Source: JACVRW01 sp036407035
Lineage (GTDB): Bacteria; Actinomycetota; Thermoleophilia; Solirubrobacterales; Thermoleophilaceae
Direction: 5' to 3'
Assembly: GCA_036407035.1 (NCBI GenBank)
Contig: DASXAA010000121.1
Coordinates: 1 to 28,129, forward strand
Length of the DNA: 28,129 nucleotides
A program made the translations under genes and the position numbers. This document shows, piece by piece, positions 1-10,105 of this stretch. Within the stretch, counting starts at the first letter, position 1; every line of letters starts with the position of its first letter. The notes beneath the pieces were generated by a model, which was not told the DNA's origin, ran no database searches, and worked only from the letters and a program-made list of their open reading frames with translations.

Positions 1-881
1 GTGAGCTCGGCCTCGTGGGCCTCGATGCGGGCGTAGGCGTCGTCGAGGCTGCCGTCGCCGAGCGAGGCGATGTACTCGATCGCCGCGGTGGCGCCCGCGA
101 TCGCCTCGTGCGACTGCGTGCCCGTCTCGAACCGGTGCCCGGGTGGCCACTCCTCGGCGGGCCGCACGCGGTCGGCCGGGAGCGACTCGGCCAGGTCCTG
201 CCGGATCGCCGCGATCCCGAGGTGCGGCCCGAAGAACTTGTACGGCGAGCAGATCAGCACGTCGAGCCCGAGCTCGCGCGCCCGCAGCCGGCGGTGGGGC
301 GCGAGGTGCACGGCGTCCGCCCAGGCGAGCGCGCCGGCGCGCCTCGCGGCCGCGCTGATGCGGGCGGCGTCCGGGATCGAGCCGACCGCGTTCGAGGCGA
401 GCGTGAACGCCACCACGCGCGTGCGCTCGCCCACCAGCCCCTCGAGCGCGTCCACGTCGAGCGTGGCGTCCTCGGCGCGGATCGGCGCCCGGCGCACGAC
501 CAGGTCGTGGTCGCGCGCGACCAGCAGCCACGGCGACACGTTGGCGTCGTGGTCGAGGTCCGTGACGACGATCTCGTCCCCCGGCTCGAGCGTCCGCGCG
601 ACCGCGTGGGCGAGCAGGAAGTTGAGCGTGGTCATGTTCGCGCCGAAGGCGATCTCCTCCGGGCGCGCGCCCGTGAAGGCCGCCGCCGCCTCGCGTCCCC
701 GCTCCAGCACGGCGTCCGACTCGATCGAGGTGCGGAAGGCGCCGCCGAGGTTGGCGTTCGAGTCGCGCAGGTAGTCGGCGACGGCGTCCATCACCTCCTG
801 CGGCACCTGCGAGCCGCCGGGGCCGTCGAGGTACACGGCGTCGCCGCGCAGCGCGGGGAAGCGCTCGCGCACGGCCGCCAC
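1..881 (-). CDS. Class V aminotransferase, cysteine desulfurase-like (VC1184-type), 3' end outside window
   Basis: This is a PLP-dependent fold-type I enzyme of the cysteine desulfurase-like class V family. It begins with VAAVRERFPAL, followed by LDGPGGSQVP and SNANLGGAF, which are hallmarks of the VC1184 subfamily. The stretch VTDLDHDANVSPW is the cofactor-pocket region. SPYKFFGPH carries the probable Schiff-base lysine, Lys215. About 293 codons are visible and the family is usually near 400 aa, so roughly 100 residues lie beyond the window edge. The GTG start at 881 sits 7 nt after the stop of the aconitase gene, which suggests co-transcription with the two aconitases. No clear Shine-Dalgarno is visible, and an upstream start inside the aconitase gene is possible. 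Whether it is a true desulfurase or acts on another amino acid cannot be told; no Fe-S scaffold gene is adjacent. Family sure, substrate unknown. Confidence 0.85.
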   Translation of the reverse strand, partial: MAAVRERFPALRGDAVYLDGPGGSQVPQEVMDAVADYLRDSNANLGGAFRTSIESDAVLERGREAAAAFTGARPEEIAFGANMTTLNFLLAHAVARTLEPGDEIVVTDLDHDANVSPWLLVARDHDLVVRRAPIRAEDATLDVDALEGLVGERTRVVAFTLASNAVGSIPDAARISAAARRAGALAWADAVHLAPHRRLRARELGLDVLICSPYKFFGPHLGIAAIRQDLAESLPADRVRPAEEWPPGHRFETGTQSHEAIAGATAAIEYIASLGDGSLDDAYARIEAHEAEL

Positions 882-888
882 GTCCAGA

Positions 889-2835
889 CTAGGCCGCGGA
901 GCGCTCGCCCTTGAGGAAGTTGAGGAGGCCACCGGCCAACAGGATCTCACGCTCCCGCGGGGCCAGGTCGTGCGAGACGGAGAGCTCGTCGCCGGACTCC
1001 TCGATCTGCACCGTGACCCGGTCGCCGTCCTCGATCTCGTCCCGCACCTTGGGCAGGGTCCAGGTGTCACCGACGTTCGCGCGCTCGTAGTCGGACTCGT
1101 CCGCGAACGTGAGCGCCAGGATGCCCTGCGCCACCAGGTTGCGGCGGTGGATGCGCGCGAACGACTTCGCGAACACCGCCCGCACGCCGAGCTGGAGCGG
1201 CGCCAGCGCCGCGTGCTCGCGCGACGACCCCTGGCCGTAGTTGTGGCCGCCGACGATGAACCCCGACCCCCACTCGCGCATCCGCTTGCGGAACTTCGGG
1301 TCGCGGTGCTGAAAGGTGAACTCGGCGATCGCCGGGATGTTCGACCGGTACGACATGACGATCACGCCGTCGGGGGCGAGGTCGCCGGTCGAGATATTGT
1401 CCTCCTGGACGGTGGCGATCCGCGCGCTGAGGCTGTCCTCGAGCGGCGTGTGCTCGGGCGGCGTCTTGATGTTCGGCCCGCGCGGGATCTCGATCGAGTC
1501 CGCCTCGTCCTCGGGCGCCGGCGGGAAGATGTGCACGTCGTCCACGTACGGCTTCAACTCCGGCATCTCGCGCTTCTCCGGCGGGTCGCCGTACTCGCGC
1601 GGGTCGCGGATCTCCCCGTGAAGCATCGACACCGCGGCGACCGCCGGCGAGCAGAGGTACACGGAGTCCTCCGGAGTGCCGGAGCGGCCCGGGAAGTTAC
1701 GGTTGAACGTGCGCAGCGAGTTGGCGTTTGAGGGCGGCGCCTGGCCCATACCCACGCACGGTCCGCAGGCGGGCTCCAGCATCCGCACCCCGCCCTCCAC
1801 CAGCTGCTGGTACACGCCCGACTCGGAGATCGCGACGAGGATCTGGCGCGACCCGGGCGTGGCGGTGGCGGTGCAGCGCTCCGCCACCTGGCGGCCGCCG
1901 TGGGCGGCCAGCAGGGCCGCGGGCAGCGCGAGGTCGCCGAACGCCGAGTTCACCGACGAGCCGATGCACACCTGCTCGACGTGCGTCCCGGCGACCTCCT
2001 CGACCGGCACGACGTTGTCCGGGTTGTGCGGCTTCGCGACCAGCGGCCCCAGCTCGCCGAGGTCGATCTCCACGCGGTCGTCGTACTCGCAGCCGTCGTC
2101 GGCCGCCAGTTCCTCGAAGTCGTCCTCGCGTTCCTGGCGGCGGAGCCAGTCGAGCGTCTGGTCGTCGGGCGGGAACACCGCGGCGGTGGCGCCCAGCTCG
2201 GCGATCGTGCCCCGCTCGGGCACGGTCAGGTCGGCGGTGCCGGGCCCGGTGAACTCGAACACCTTGTCCTTGCCGCCGCGCACGGTCAGGCGCCGCAGCA
2301 GCTCGAGGATGATGTCCTTCGCCTGCACCCACGGGCGCGCGAGCCGGCCGTCGAGGTGCACCTCCACGACCTCGGGGCACTGGATCTCGTACGGGTGGCC
2401 GCCCATCGCCACGGCCACGTCGAGGCCGCCGGCCCCGATGGCGATCATCCCCAGCGCGCCGCTCGTGGTCGTATGCGAGTCGGCGCCGACGAGGATGTGG
2501 CCCGGCCGCGCGTAGCGCTCGATGTGCACGTAGTGGCAGATGCCGTTGCCCGGGCGCGAGTAGTGCAGGCCGTACTTGCGGCAGAGCGCCTGCAGCATGC
2601 GGTGGTCGTCCGGGTTCTTGAAGTCGAGCTGGATCACGTTGTGGTCCACGTACTGGACGGCGCGGTCGACCCGCACGCGCGGCACGTCGAGCTGCTCGAA
2701 CTGCATCAGGGCCATCGTGCCGGTGGCGTCCTGGAGGAGCGTCTGGTCGACCTTGACCGCGATCGGCGTACCCGGCTCGAGCTCCCCCTCGACGAGGTGC
2801 TCGCGGAGGATCTGGCGTGTCAGGTTCTCGGCCAC
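889..2835 (-). CDS. Second aconitate hydratase, short (Aquifex/mitochondrial-like) type
   Basis: This is a 648-aa aconitase-family protein of the short class, usually near 640-660 aa, that interconverts citrate and isocitrate or a related hydroxy-acid pair. The N-terminus AENLTRQILREHLVEGEL and the segment GADSHTTTSGALGMIAIGAGG are typical. CGPC supplies Cys357 and Cys360 of the 4Fe-4S site, and GQGSSREHAALAP is the swivelling-domain active-site loop. The third cluster ligand, normally in IGSCTN, is replaced: the sequence reads VCIGSSVN, with Ser294 at the usual Cys position and Cys290 four residues earlier. The 63-residue spacing from Ser294 to Cys357 equals that of mitochondrial aconitase (Cys358 to Cys421), so the alignment is firm. 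The GTG start at 2835 lies 2 nt after the acnA stop, so translational coupling is likely. An upstream in-frame ATG at 2901 lies inside acnA and is less likely. Whether it is catalytically normal is open. Confidence 0.9.
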   Translation of the reverse strand: MAENLTRQILREHLVEGELEPGTPIAVKVDQTLLQDATGTMALMQFEQLDVPRVRVDRAVQYVDHNVIQLDFKNPDDHRMLQALCRKYGLHYSRPGNGICHYVHIERYARPGHILVGADSHTTTSGALGMIAIGAGGLDVAVAMGGHPYEIQCPEVVEVHLDGRLARPWVQAKDIILELLRRLTVRGGKDKVFEFTGPGTADLTVPERGTIAELGATAAVFPPDDQTLDWLRRQEREDDFEELAADDGCEYDDRVEIDLGELGPLVAKPHNPDNVVPVEEVAGTHVEQVCIGSSVNSAFGDLALPAALLAAHGGRQVAERCTATATPGSRQILVAISESGVYQQLVEGGVRMLEPACGPCVGMGQAPPSNANSLRTFNRNFPGRSGTPEDSVYLCSPAVAAVSMLHGEIRDPREYGDPPEKREMPELKPYVDDVHIFPPAPEDEADSIEIPRGPNIKTPPEHTPLEDSLSARIATVQEDNISTGDLAPDGVIVMSYRSNIPAIAEFTFQHRDPKFRKRMREWGSGFIVGGHNYGQGSSREHAALAPLQLGVRAVFAKSFARIHRRNLVAQGILALTFADESDYERANVGDTWTLPKVRDEIEDGDRVTVQIEESGDELSVSHDLAPREREILLAGGLLNFLKGERSAA

Positions 2836-2837
2836 GG

Positions 2838-5531
<2,694 letters not shown>

Positions 5532-5593
5532 ACCTTGAAAGCTACCGACGGGCGGGCGACCGCAGCGCGGCGCGGATACCGTACGGCCGTCCG

Positions 5594-6637
5594 ATGCACG
5601 ACCTGGCCTGCGTCATCCACCTGCACTCGCTCTACTCGGACGGGACCGGCACCGTTCCCGAGATCGCCCGCGCGGCGCGGCGGGAGGGCGTGGACGTGGT
5701 CGTGCTCACCGACCACGACAGTCTCGAGGCGAAACATCGCGGCGAGGAGGGCTGGCACGGGAGCGTGCTGGTGCTGGTGGGCGAGGAGGTGTCACCGCCC
5801 GCGCGCGACCACTACCTCGCGTTCGGCATCGACGAGGAGATCGACCACGACGGCCTCGACGCGGCCGGGATCTGCCGCGCCGTGCGGGACGCGGGCGGCT
5901 TCGGCTTCGCGGCGCATCCGTTCTCGGAGGGCTCCGCGCGCTTCAAGCGCGCGGTCGGGATGCCGTTCACCGCCCTCGACTGCGACGCGCTCGACGGCAT
6001 CGAGCTGTGGAGCTTCGTCAACGACACCGCGGCCGCGGCCGCGAGCATCCCGGAGCTGATCCGGTTCCTCGCCACACCCGGCCGTGTGCTCGAGCATCCG
6101 CCGGAGCGCAACATGCGCGGCTGGGACGAGATGTGCGCCACGCGCCAGGTGGTCGGCATCGGCGGGCTCGACGCGCACCAGTACGGCAAGCGGATCGGCC
6201 CGATCGTGCCCGTCCGGGTGATGGCCTACCGCCGCTCCTTCCGCCACCTGCGCACGCACGTGCTGTGCGACGAGGCGCTGAACGGGGACCTCGCTCACGA
6301 CGCCGAGCAGGTGTACGCGGCGCTGCGCTCGGGCCGCTGCTACATCGCGGTCGACTCGGTGGCGCCGGCGCGCGGCTTCGGCTTCTGGGCGGAGCGCGAT
6401 GGCGAGCGGGCCGAGATGGGCGGGCGCGCGAGCCCGGGCGGCTGGACGCTCCACGCGCGGGCGCCGCTCGACGCGCACTGGCGGCTGCTGCGCGACGGCG
6501 GGCTGGTCGCGGAGGCGGGCGGCACACAGCTGTCGGCGCCCGCGGACGAGCCGGGCGTGTACCGCGTGGAGGCGCTGCGGCGCGCGCGTGGCCGCGACCG
6601 CACCTGGGTGCTCTCGAACCCGGTCTATCTCAAATAG
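5594..6637 (+). CDS. PHP-domain metal-dependent phosphoesterase
   Basis: This 347-aa cytoplasmic protein has a polymerase-and-histidinol-phosphatase (PHP) fold in roughly its first 200 residues. The metal-binding motifs can be followed in order: HLHSLYSDG (His9, His11, Asp16), TDHDS (His41), GEEVS (Glu64/Glu65), His73 in the segment DHYLAFG, AAHPF (His108) and GGLDAHQ (Asp193, His195). This is the TrpH/YciV-like and CehA/McbA-like arrangement that hydrolyses phosphate esters or related bonds with two or three metal ions. The C-terminal 90 residues or so look like a small beta domain ending in RVEALRRARGRDRTWVLSNPVYL. No Shine-Dalgarno is obvious before the ATG, though a TACCGT at 5577 resembles a -10. 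The substrate cannot be read from the sequence or its neighbours. It is divergent from acnA and is followed 71 bp later by a zinc-ribbon gene. Confidence 0.88.
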   Translation: MHDLACVIHLHSLYSDGTGTVPEIARAARREGVDVVVLTDHDSLEAKHRGEEGWHGSVLVLVGEEVSPPARDHYLAFGIDEEIDHDGLDAAGICRAVRDAGGFGFAAHPFSEGSARFKRAVGMPFTALDCDALDGIELWSFVNDTAAAAASIPELIRFLATPGRVLEHPPERNMRGWDEMCATRQVVGIGGLDAHQYGKRIGPIVPVRVMAYRRSFRHLRTHVLCDEALNGDLAHDAEQVYAALRSGRCYIAVDSVAPARGFGFWAERDGERAEMGGRASPGGWTLHARAPLDAHWRLLRDGGLVAEAGGTQLSAPADEPGVYRVEALRRARGRDRTWVLSNPVYLK

Positions 6638-6672
6638 GGTCTCGACCCCATGGCGCGATCCCTGCCGAGCTA

Positions 6673-6686
6673 GTGCAATTTGGCAC
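6673..6686. repeat. Short inverted repeat upstream of the zinc-ribbon gene
   Basis: GTGC-N6-GCAC is a perfect 4-bp dyad around an unusually A/T-rich spacer (AATTTG). It lies 22 bp upstream of the zinc-ribbon ATG and downstream of the PHP stop. It could be an operator, but the arms are short and chance cannot be excluded. Confidence 0.25.
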
Positions 6687-6708
6687 ATCGGCAAGGGAGG
6701 AATGGGAC

Positions 6709-6903
6709 ATGCCCCGCTACATCTGTCCAAGCTGCCATGAGGTGTCGGAGTCCGCGGGCATCTCGCGGTTCGACTGGTGCACCGCCTGCGGCCAGCCGCT
6801 GACCACCCACGATCTCGTACCGGTGAGACCGAGCGTGCTCGCCGTCGAGGATTCCGGCGTCCCGATGGAGGAGGAGGCGGCGCCCGCGCCGCCGGCCGCC
6901 TGA
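6709..6903 (+). CDS. Small zinc-ribbon protein, 64 aa
   Basis: This short protein has two CxxC knuckles, Cys6/Cys9 (YICPSCHE) and Cys24/Cys27 (WCTACGQP), the spacing of a single structural zinc ribbon. The tail after residue 45 is acidic and Ala/Pro-rich and probably disordered. The ATG at 6709 is chosen because a strong Shine-Dalgarno, AAGGGAGG, ends 8 nt upstream. The longer reading frame through this region overlaps the PHP gene out of phase and is a shadow. It ends 4 bp before the convergent EamA gene. No specific function is recognised; such proteins often act as nucleic-acid or protein adaptors, but that is inference only. Confidence 0.75.
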   Translation: MPRYICPSCHEVSESAGISRFDWCTACGQPLTTHDLVPVRPSVLAVEDSGVPMEEEAAPAPPAA

Positions 6904-6907
6904 TCGT

Positions 6908-7783
6908 CTACGCGTCGCGCGCGGCGAGCTCGGCGCCGCGCGCAGCGCCGGCGCTCGCGATCACCACGAGCGCGATCGCCACGATCTCGCGCGGCACGAG
7001 GTCCTCGCCCAGCACGACGAATCCCGCCAGTGCGGCGACGGCCGGCTCGAGGCTCATCAGCACGCCGAACGTGCCTGCCGGGATGGTGCGCAGCGCCTCC
7101 AGCTCGAGCGAGTAGGGGATGGCGGTCGACAGGACGGCGACGGCCGTGCCGAGGCCGAGCACCTCCGCCGTCAGTAAGTCGCCGCCGCCGTCGACGACGC
7201 CGATCGGGATCAGCACCACGCCGGCGCAGACCATCGCGAGTGCGAGGCCGGAGCCGCCGGGGAAGGCCCGTCCCACCCTGACCGTGAGCAGGATGTAGGT
7301 GGCCCAGAGCGCGGCCGCGGTCAGCGCGAAGACAACGCCGAGGGCGTCGAGGTCGGCGCCGCCGAAGTCCGACAGCAGCAGGATGCCGGCCGCCGCCAGG
7401 CCGACCCAGAGGAGGTCGAGCGGCCGCCGTGAGCCGACCACGGCGACTCCGAGCGGGCCGATGAACTCGAACGTGACCGTCACGCCGAGCGGGATCCGCT
7501 CGAGCGCCGCGTAGAAGGCGAGGTTCATGGCCGCGAGCGTGAGCCCGAAGGCGACGATGAGCACGAGGTCCGCCCGCGGGTGCCCCAGGACGGCGGGGCG
7601 CCAGACGGCAGCGAGGATGACCGCGCCGATCGCGACGCGGATGAAGACGGTCCCGCCGGCGCCGATCTCGTCGAAGAGCGACTTCGCGATTGCCGAGCCG
7701 AACTGCACCGACGAGATCGCCATGAGCACCAGCGCGGTCGGGGGCACGCGCGCGCGGCTCGGGCTGGCGGGCGTGGCTGGCAC
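6908..7783 (-). CDS. EamA/DMT-family exporter, RhtA-like
   Basis: This 291-aa integral membrane protein of the drug/metabolite transporter superfamily has about ten hydrophobic helices arranged as two EamA repeats. SSVQFGSAIAKSLF, FGLTLAAMNLAFYAAL and RIPLGVTVTFEFIGPLGVAV are close to the threonine/homoserine exporter RhtA and its relatives. The second repeat has LSTAIPYSLELEALR and MSLEPAVAALAGFVVLGE, also typical. It probably exports a small amino acid or related metabolite across the cytoplasmic membrane; the substrate is inferred from family only. The GTG at 7783 has no clear Shine-Dalgarno, and the hydrophobic core begins at about residue 15, so a slightly later start (for example the GTG at residue 13) is possible. 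It converges with the zinc-ribbon gene and lies 18 bp after the stop of the His-tailed secreted-protein gene. Confidence 0.9.
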   Translation of the reverse strand: MPATPASPSRARVPPTALVLMAISSVQFGSAIAKSLFDEIGAGGTVFIRVAIGAVILAAVWRPAVLGHPRADLVLIVAFGLTLAAMNLAFYAALERIPLGVTVTFEFIGPLGVAVVGSRRPLDLLWVGLAAAGILLLSDFGGADLDALGVVFALTAAALWATYILLTVRVGRAFPGGSGLALAMVCAGVVLIPIGVVDGGGDLLTAEVLGLGTAVAVLSTAIPYSLELEALRTIPAGTFGVLMSLEPAVAALAGFVVLGEDLVPREIVAIALVVIASAGAARGAELAARDA

Positions 7784-7801
7784 CCGCGAGTTGTAGCGGC
7801 C

Positions 7802-8836
7802 TCAGTGGTGGCGGTGCCGCGTGTGGTGGTGGTGGTGAGGGGCGTACCGGCCGAAGTGGCGCAGCCTCAGCTTCCGGCTCAGTCCGGAGGCCATCCCGGT
7901 GTCGGGCCAGAACCCAACTCGCAGGCGAGCGTTCAGGTACGGGACTCGTGCGAGCAGAGCGTGCCCCGGCGGCGACGGGCGCAGCGCGAGCCGCACGCGG
8001 CCGGCATCGCTCGCCACGGCCTGTCCACGGGCGAGCGTCAGGGGCGCGCCGTTGGGCCGCCGTCCGGTGGCGACCGCCCACAGCTGGCCGGCCGCGGGCA
8101 CCCTGAGCGTGAGGATCACACCGCCGCGCGGCCGGTGCCGGGCACGCAGGAGCGCGAGCCCCCCGCGGCGGGCCCGGCGGCCGGCGGCCGGATCCGGCGG
8201 CGGCGCGGGCTCGGCCGGCTCGGCGCCGCCGCCGGCGTCCGGGTCCTCCGACTCGTCGCCGAGGCCGTCGCCGTCCGCGTCGGGCTCGACGCTCGCGTTG
8301 AAGAGGAGCTCGCGGGCTCCGCCCTGGGACGCCGTGCAGGGCGCGCACGGCGTCGGGAACCTGACGAACGGAGCGCCGTCGTCGAGGCGGGTGCCGAGGT
8401 CGATCTCGCCCGGGTGGAACAGGAAGCCGATCGAGTCACCAGGCTGGACGGCGAGCCGCAGGTCTGTCGCCTCGCTGACCGTGCCCTCCACGGTGGCGTC
8501 GACCGGGACGGGGGCCGAGTCCACGACCGTCATCGAGCCGCCGGCCCCCGGCCGCACGACCGCGACACGCGGGTCGTCGCCGGCGGCGAGCCGGACGGCG
8601 TGCGCCTGCACCGACGTGACGACGCCGGGCTCCTCGACGGCGACCGGCTCGCCACCCAGCGTGAGCTGGCGGACGCCAAGCGCCGCGTCGCCGCACCCGT
8701 CGTCGCAGACGAAGCCGTCGGGCGATGCCCCGGGATCGGGGCTCCCGAGCACCGTGGAGGCCGTCGCGGACGGGGCGGCGCCGGCGGCGGCGAAAGCAAC
8801 CGCCAGCCACGCCAGGTGAACGAGCCGGGGGACCAT
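7802..8836 (-). CDS. Secreted protein with calcium-loop motif and natural His-rich tail
   Basis: This 344-aa protein is of unknown family. Residues 1-26 form a signal peptide (hydrophobic WLAVAFAAAGAAPSATAS). The mature part carries two cysteine pairs (CDDGC near 44-48, CAPC near 164-167) that could form disulfides. The segment around residues 60-180 looks like an all-beta domain. Residues 186-200 (DADGDGLGDESEDPD) match the thrombospondin type 3/EF-loop style of calcium site that often ends secreted bacterial domains. An Ala/Pro/Glu linker follows, then a basic second domain with LRVPAAGQLWAVATGRRPNG, as in many actinobacterial exported proteins. The last 11 residues contain eight histidines (HHHHH at 334-338, then H341, H343, H344). 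The ATG at 8836 fits the signal peptide. Function unknown; metal binding by the tail is plausible but unproven. Confidence 0.75.
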   Translation of the reverse strand: MVPRLVHLAWLAVAFAAAGAAPSATASTVLGSPDPGASPDGFVCDDGCGDAALGVRQLTLGGEPVAVEEPGVVTSVQAHAVRLAAGDDPRVAVVRPGAGGSMTVVDSAPVPVDATVEGTVSEATDLRLAVQPGDSIGFLFHPGEIDLGTRLDDGAPFVRFPTPCAPCTASQGGARELLFNASVEPDADGDGLGDESEDPDAGGGAEPAEPAPPPDPAAGRRARRGGLALLRARHRPRGGVILTLRVPAAGQLWAVATGRRPNGAPLTLARGQAVASDAGRVRLALRPSPPGHALLARVPYLNARLRVGFWPDTGMASGLSRKLRLRHFGRYAPHHHHHTRHRHH

Positions 8837-8973
8837 CGAGCAGTTCTTCGCGTGTGCGGGCGAAGCGGATCACTGGGGCGTGCGCGCGCGCCGGCGGAGC
8901 GGGTTGCCGCGGGACCGGCGGCGGGCGAGCCGCGCCGCGGGCCGGCGCCGTGGCGGGTCGGGCGTTCACTGCG

Positions 8974-9091
8974 GGCAACCAGGGGTGGGTCCCCCGGGGG
9001 GTGGGCTGTTTTGCGTCCGGCATTTGGACGGAAACCAGCCCACCCCCTCGGGCCGACCTTGCTCCGCCGCTCCGGACCACCCTTGGTTGCC
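8974..9091. repeat. 118-bp nested inverted repeat (large imperfect palindrome)
   Basis: Two concentric stems are visible. The outer arms are 8974-8992 and 9074-9091: GGCAACCA pairs exactly with TGGTTGCC, then GGGTGG with CCACCC and TCC with GGA, with one G-T wobble and one bulged G. The inner arms are 9000-9018 and 9026-9044: GGTGGGCTG pairs exactly with CAGCCCACC, and GTCC with GGAC, giving 17 of 19 positions paired around the 7-nt loop GGCATTT. The inner stem can extend by about four more pairs. It could be a structured RNA leader of the His-tail gene, a terminator for the upstream gene, or a dispersed palindromic element. No A or T tract follows it. Confidence 0.7.
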
Positions 9092-9137
9092 TGCCGTAAG
9101 CGGTCGCACGTAGGCCGCCGCGGGCGGAGATCGGTGC

Positions 9138-9165
9138 GCCAGCGGGCGGAGAACGCCGCGCTGGC
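9138..9165 (-). terminator. Terminator-like hairpin after the enoyl-CoA hydratase gene
   Basis: GCCAGCG (9138-9144) pairs with CGCTGGC (9159-9165), and inside it GGCG (9145-9148) with CGCC (9154-9157) across one bulged base, closing a GAGAA loop. On the minus strand it begins 5 nt after the TAG stop. It lacks a U tract, as is common for actinobacterial hairpin terminators. Confidence 0.5.
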
Positions 9166-9170
9166 CGCCC

Positions 9171-10103
9171 CTACCTCCCGAACCTCCCCCTCTCCAGCGT
9201 CCGCTCCATCACCCCCGGGTCATAGCCCGGCAGTTCCCCTGTCCGCGCCAGCGCCTCCTGGTACGCCGTCATCGCCTCCTTCGCCTCCGGCGTCCCCGCC
9301 GTCGCCAGGAACTCGGCGCGCTCCAGGCGGAGGCCGTCCGCCAGCGGCAGCGATCCGCCCTCGTACACCGCCCGCTTGCACGCCGCCACCGCCCCCTTCG
9401 TGCGGCTGCCGAGCCGCACCGCGAGCGACAACGCCCGGTCGAGCAGCTCCTCGGCCGGCACCACCTCGTCGACCAGTCCCAGCTCAAGGGCCTCCGCCGG
9501 CCGCAACGGTCCGCCGTCCAGCACCAGCCGCAGCGCGCGTGCGCTGCCCAGCAGCCGCGCCAGCCGCTGCGTTCCGCCGCCCCCCGGCGGGAAGGCGAAC
9601 AGGATCTCGGGCTGTCCGATCAGGTGGTCGCCTTCGGCCATCAGCCTCACGTCGCACGCCAGCGACAGCTCGCAGCCTCCCCCCTGCGCCGACCCGTTCA
9701 GCGCCGCCACGAACACCGCGCCCGAGCGGTTCATCCGCAGCAGGATCTCGTGGAAGCGCTCGAGCGCGAGCACGCCCGCGGCCGGGGAGCGCTCGAGCGC
9801 GCGCCGCGCGGGCCCGAGGCGCCGCAGCGCGCCCACAGCGCGCAGCGTCGCGGCCGCCGCGCGGCGGCCCACCGCCGGCCCGGCCTCGGCGCCTGCCACC
9901 AGCTCGCCGACGTCGTAATGCGCGAGGAAGCGCTCCGGGTGGGCGCCCGTCAGCACCACGCCGCCCACACCCGCGTCCGTCTCCGACCGCTCCACGAGCC
10001 GCTCCAGCCCGTCCACGATCGACCGGTCCATCAGCCCGTGCGGCGGGTTCTCGAGAGTCGCGAGCAGCACCCGGCCCCTCTGCTCCACGCGCACGGTCCC
10101 CAC
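9171..10103 (-). CDS. Enoyl-CoA hydratase/isomerase (crotonase) family, hydratase-type active site
   Basis: This 310-aa protein has the crotonase fold. It likely adds water to a 2-enoyl-CoA in fatty-acid or related acyl-CoA breakdown in the cytoplasm. NGSAQGGGCELSLACDVRLM contains Glu145, and GQPEILFAFPPGGGGTQRLA contains Glu166; these correspond to the two catalytic glutamates of classical enoyl-CoA hydratase (Glu144 and Glu164), and GGG supplies the oxyanion-hole backbone. A roughly 50-residue Ala/Arg-rich segment (about 70-120) before the core makes it longer than the usual 260 aa. The GTG start at 10103 lies 2 nt after the stop of the GST-like gene, so the two are probably translated together. 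The exact acyl-CoA substrate is unknown. Confidence 0.88.
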   Translation of the reverse strand: MGTVRVEQRGRVLLATLENPPHGLMDRSIVDGLERLVERSETDAGVGGVVLTGAHPERFLAHYDVGELVAGAEAGPAVGRRAAAATLRAVGALRRLGPARRALERSPAAGVLALERFHEILLRMNRSGAVFVAALNGSAQGGGCELSLACDVRLMAEGDHLIGQPEILFAFPPGGGGTQRLARLLGSARALRLVLDGGPLRPAEALELGLVDEVVPAEELLDRALSLAVRLGSRTKGAVAACKRAVYEGGSLPLADGLRLERAEFLATAGTPEAKEAMTAYQEALARTGELPGYDPGVMERTLERGRFGR

Positions 10104-10105
10104 GG

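Larger units (their letters stand above)
8837..9170. other. 334-bp gene-free stretch with nested palindromes
   Basis: This is the only stretch over 300 bp without a supported gene. It lies between the start of the His-tail gene and the stop of the enoyl-CoA hydratase gene, both on the minus strand. The part near 8837-8970 is GC-rich with no feature I can support. Positions 8974-9091 form a long nested inverted repeat, and 9138-9165 a terminator-like hairpin; both are listed separately. Open frames crossing it have no recognisable protein features and cut through the palindrome. Confidence 0.7.

Noticed and set aside
5535..5582. TTGAAA and TACCGT as promoter of the PHP gene
   Set aside because: The two elements are 36 bp apart, far too long a spacer, and no other -35 fits TACCGT.
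7820..7840. Short GTG/CAC run as a regulatory microsatellite
   Set aside because: It is explained by the His codons of the tail; no evidence of phase variation.
8880..9113. Small open frames over the palindrome
   Set aside because: No Shine-Dalgarno, no protein-like composition, and they read through the inverted repeat arms.
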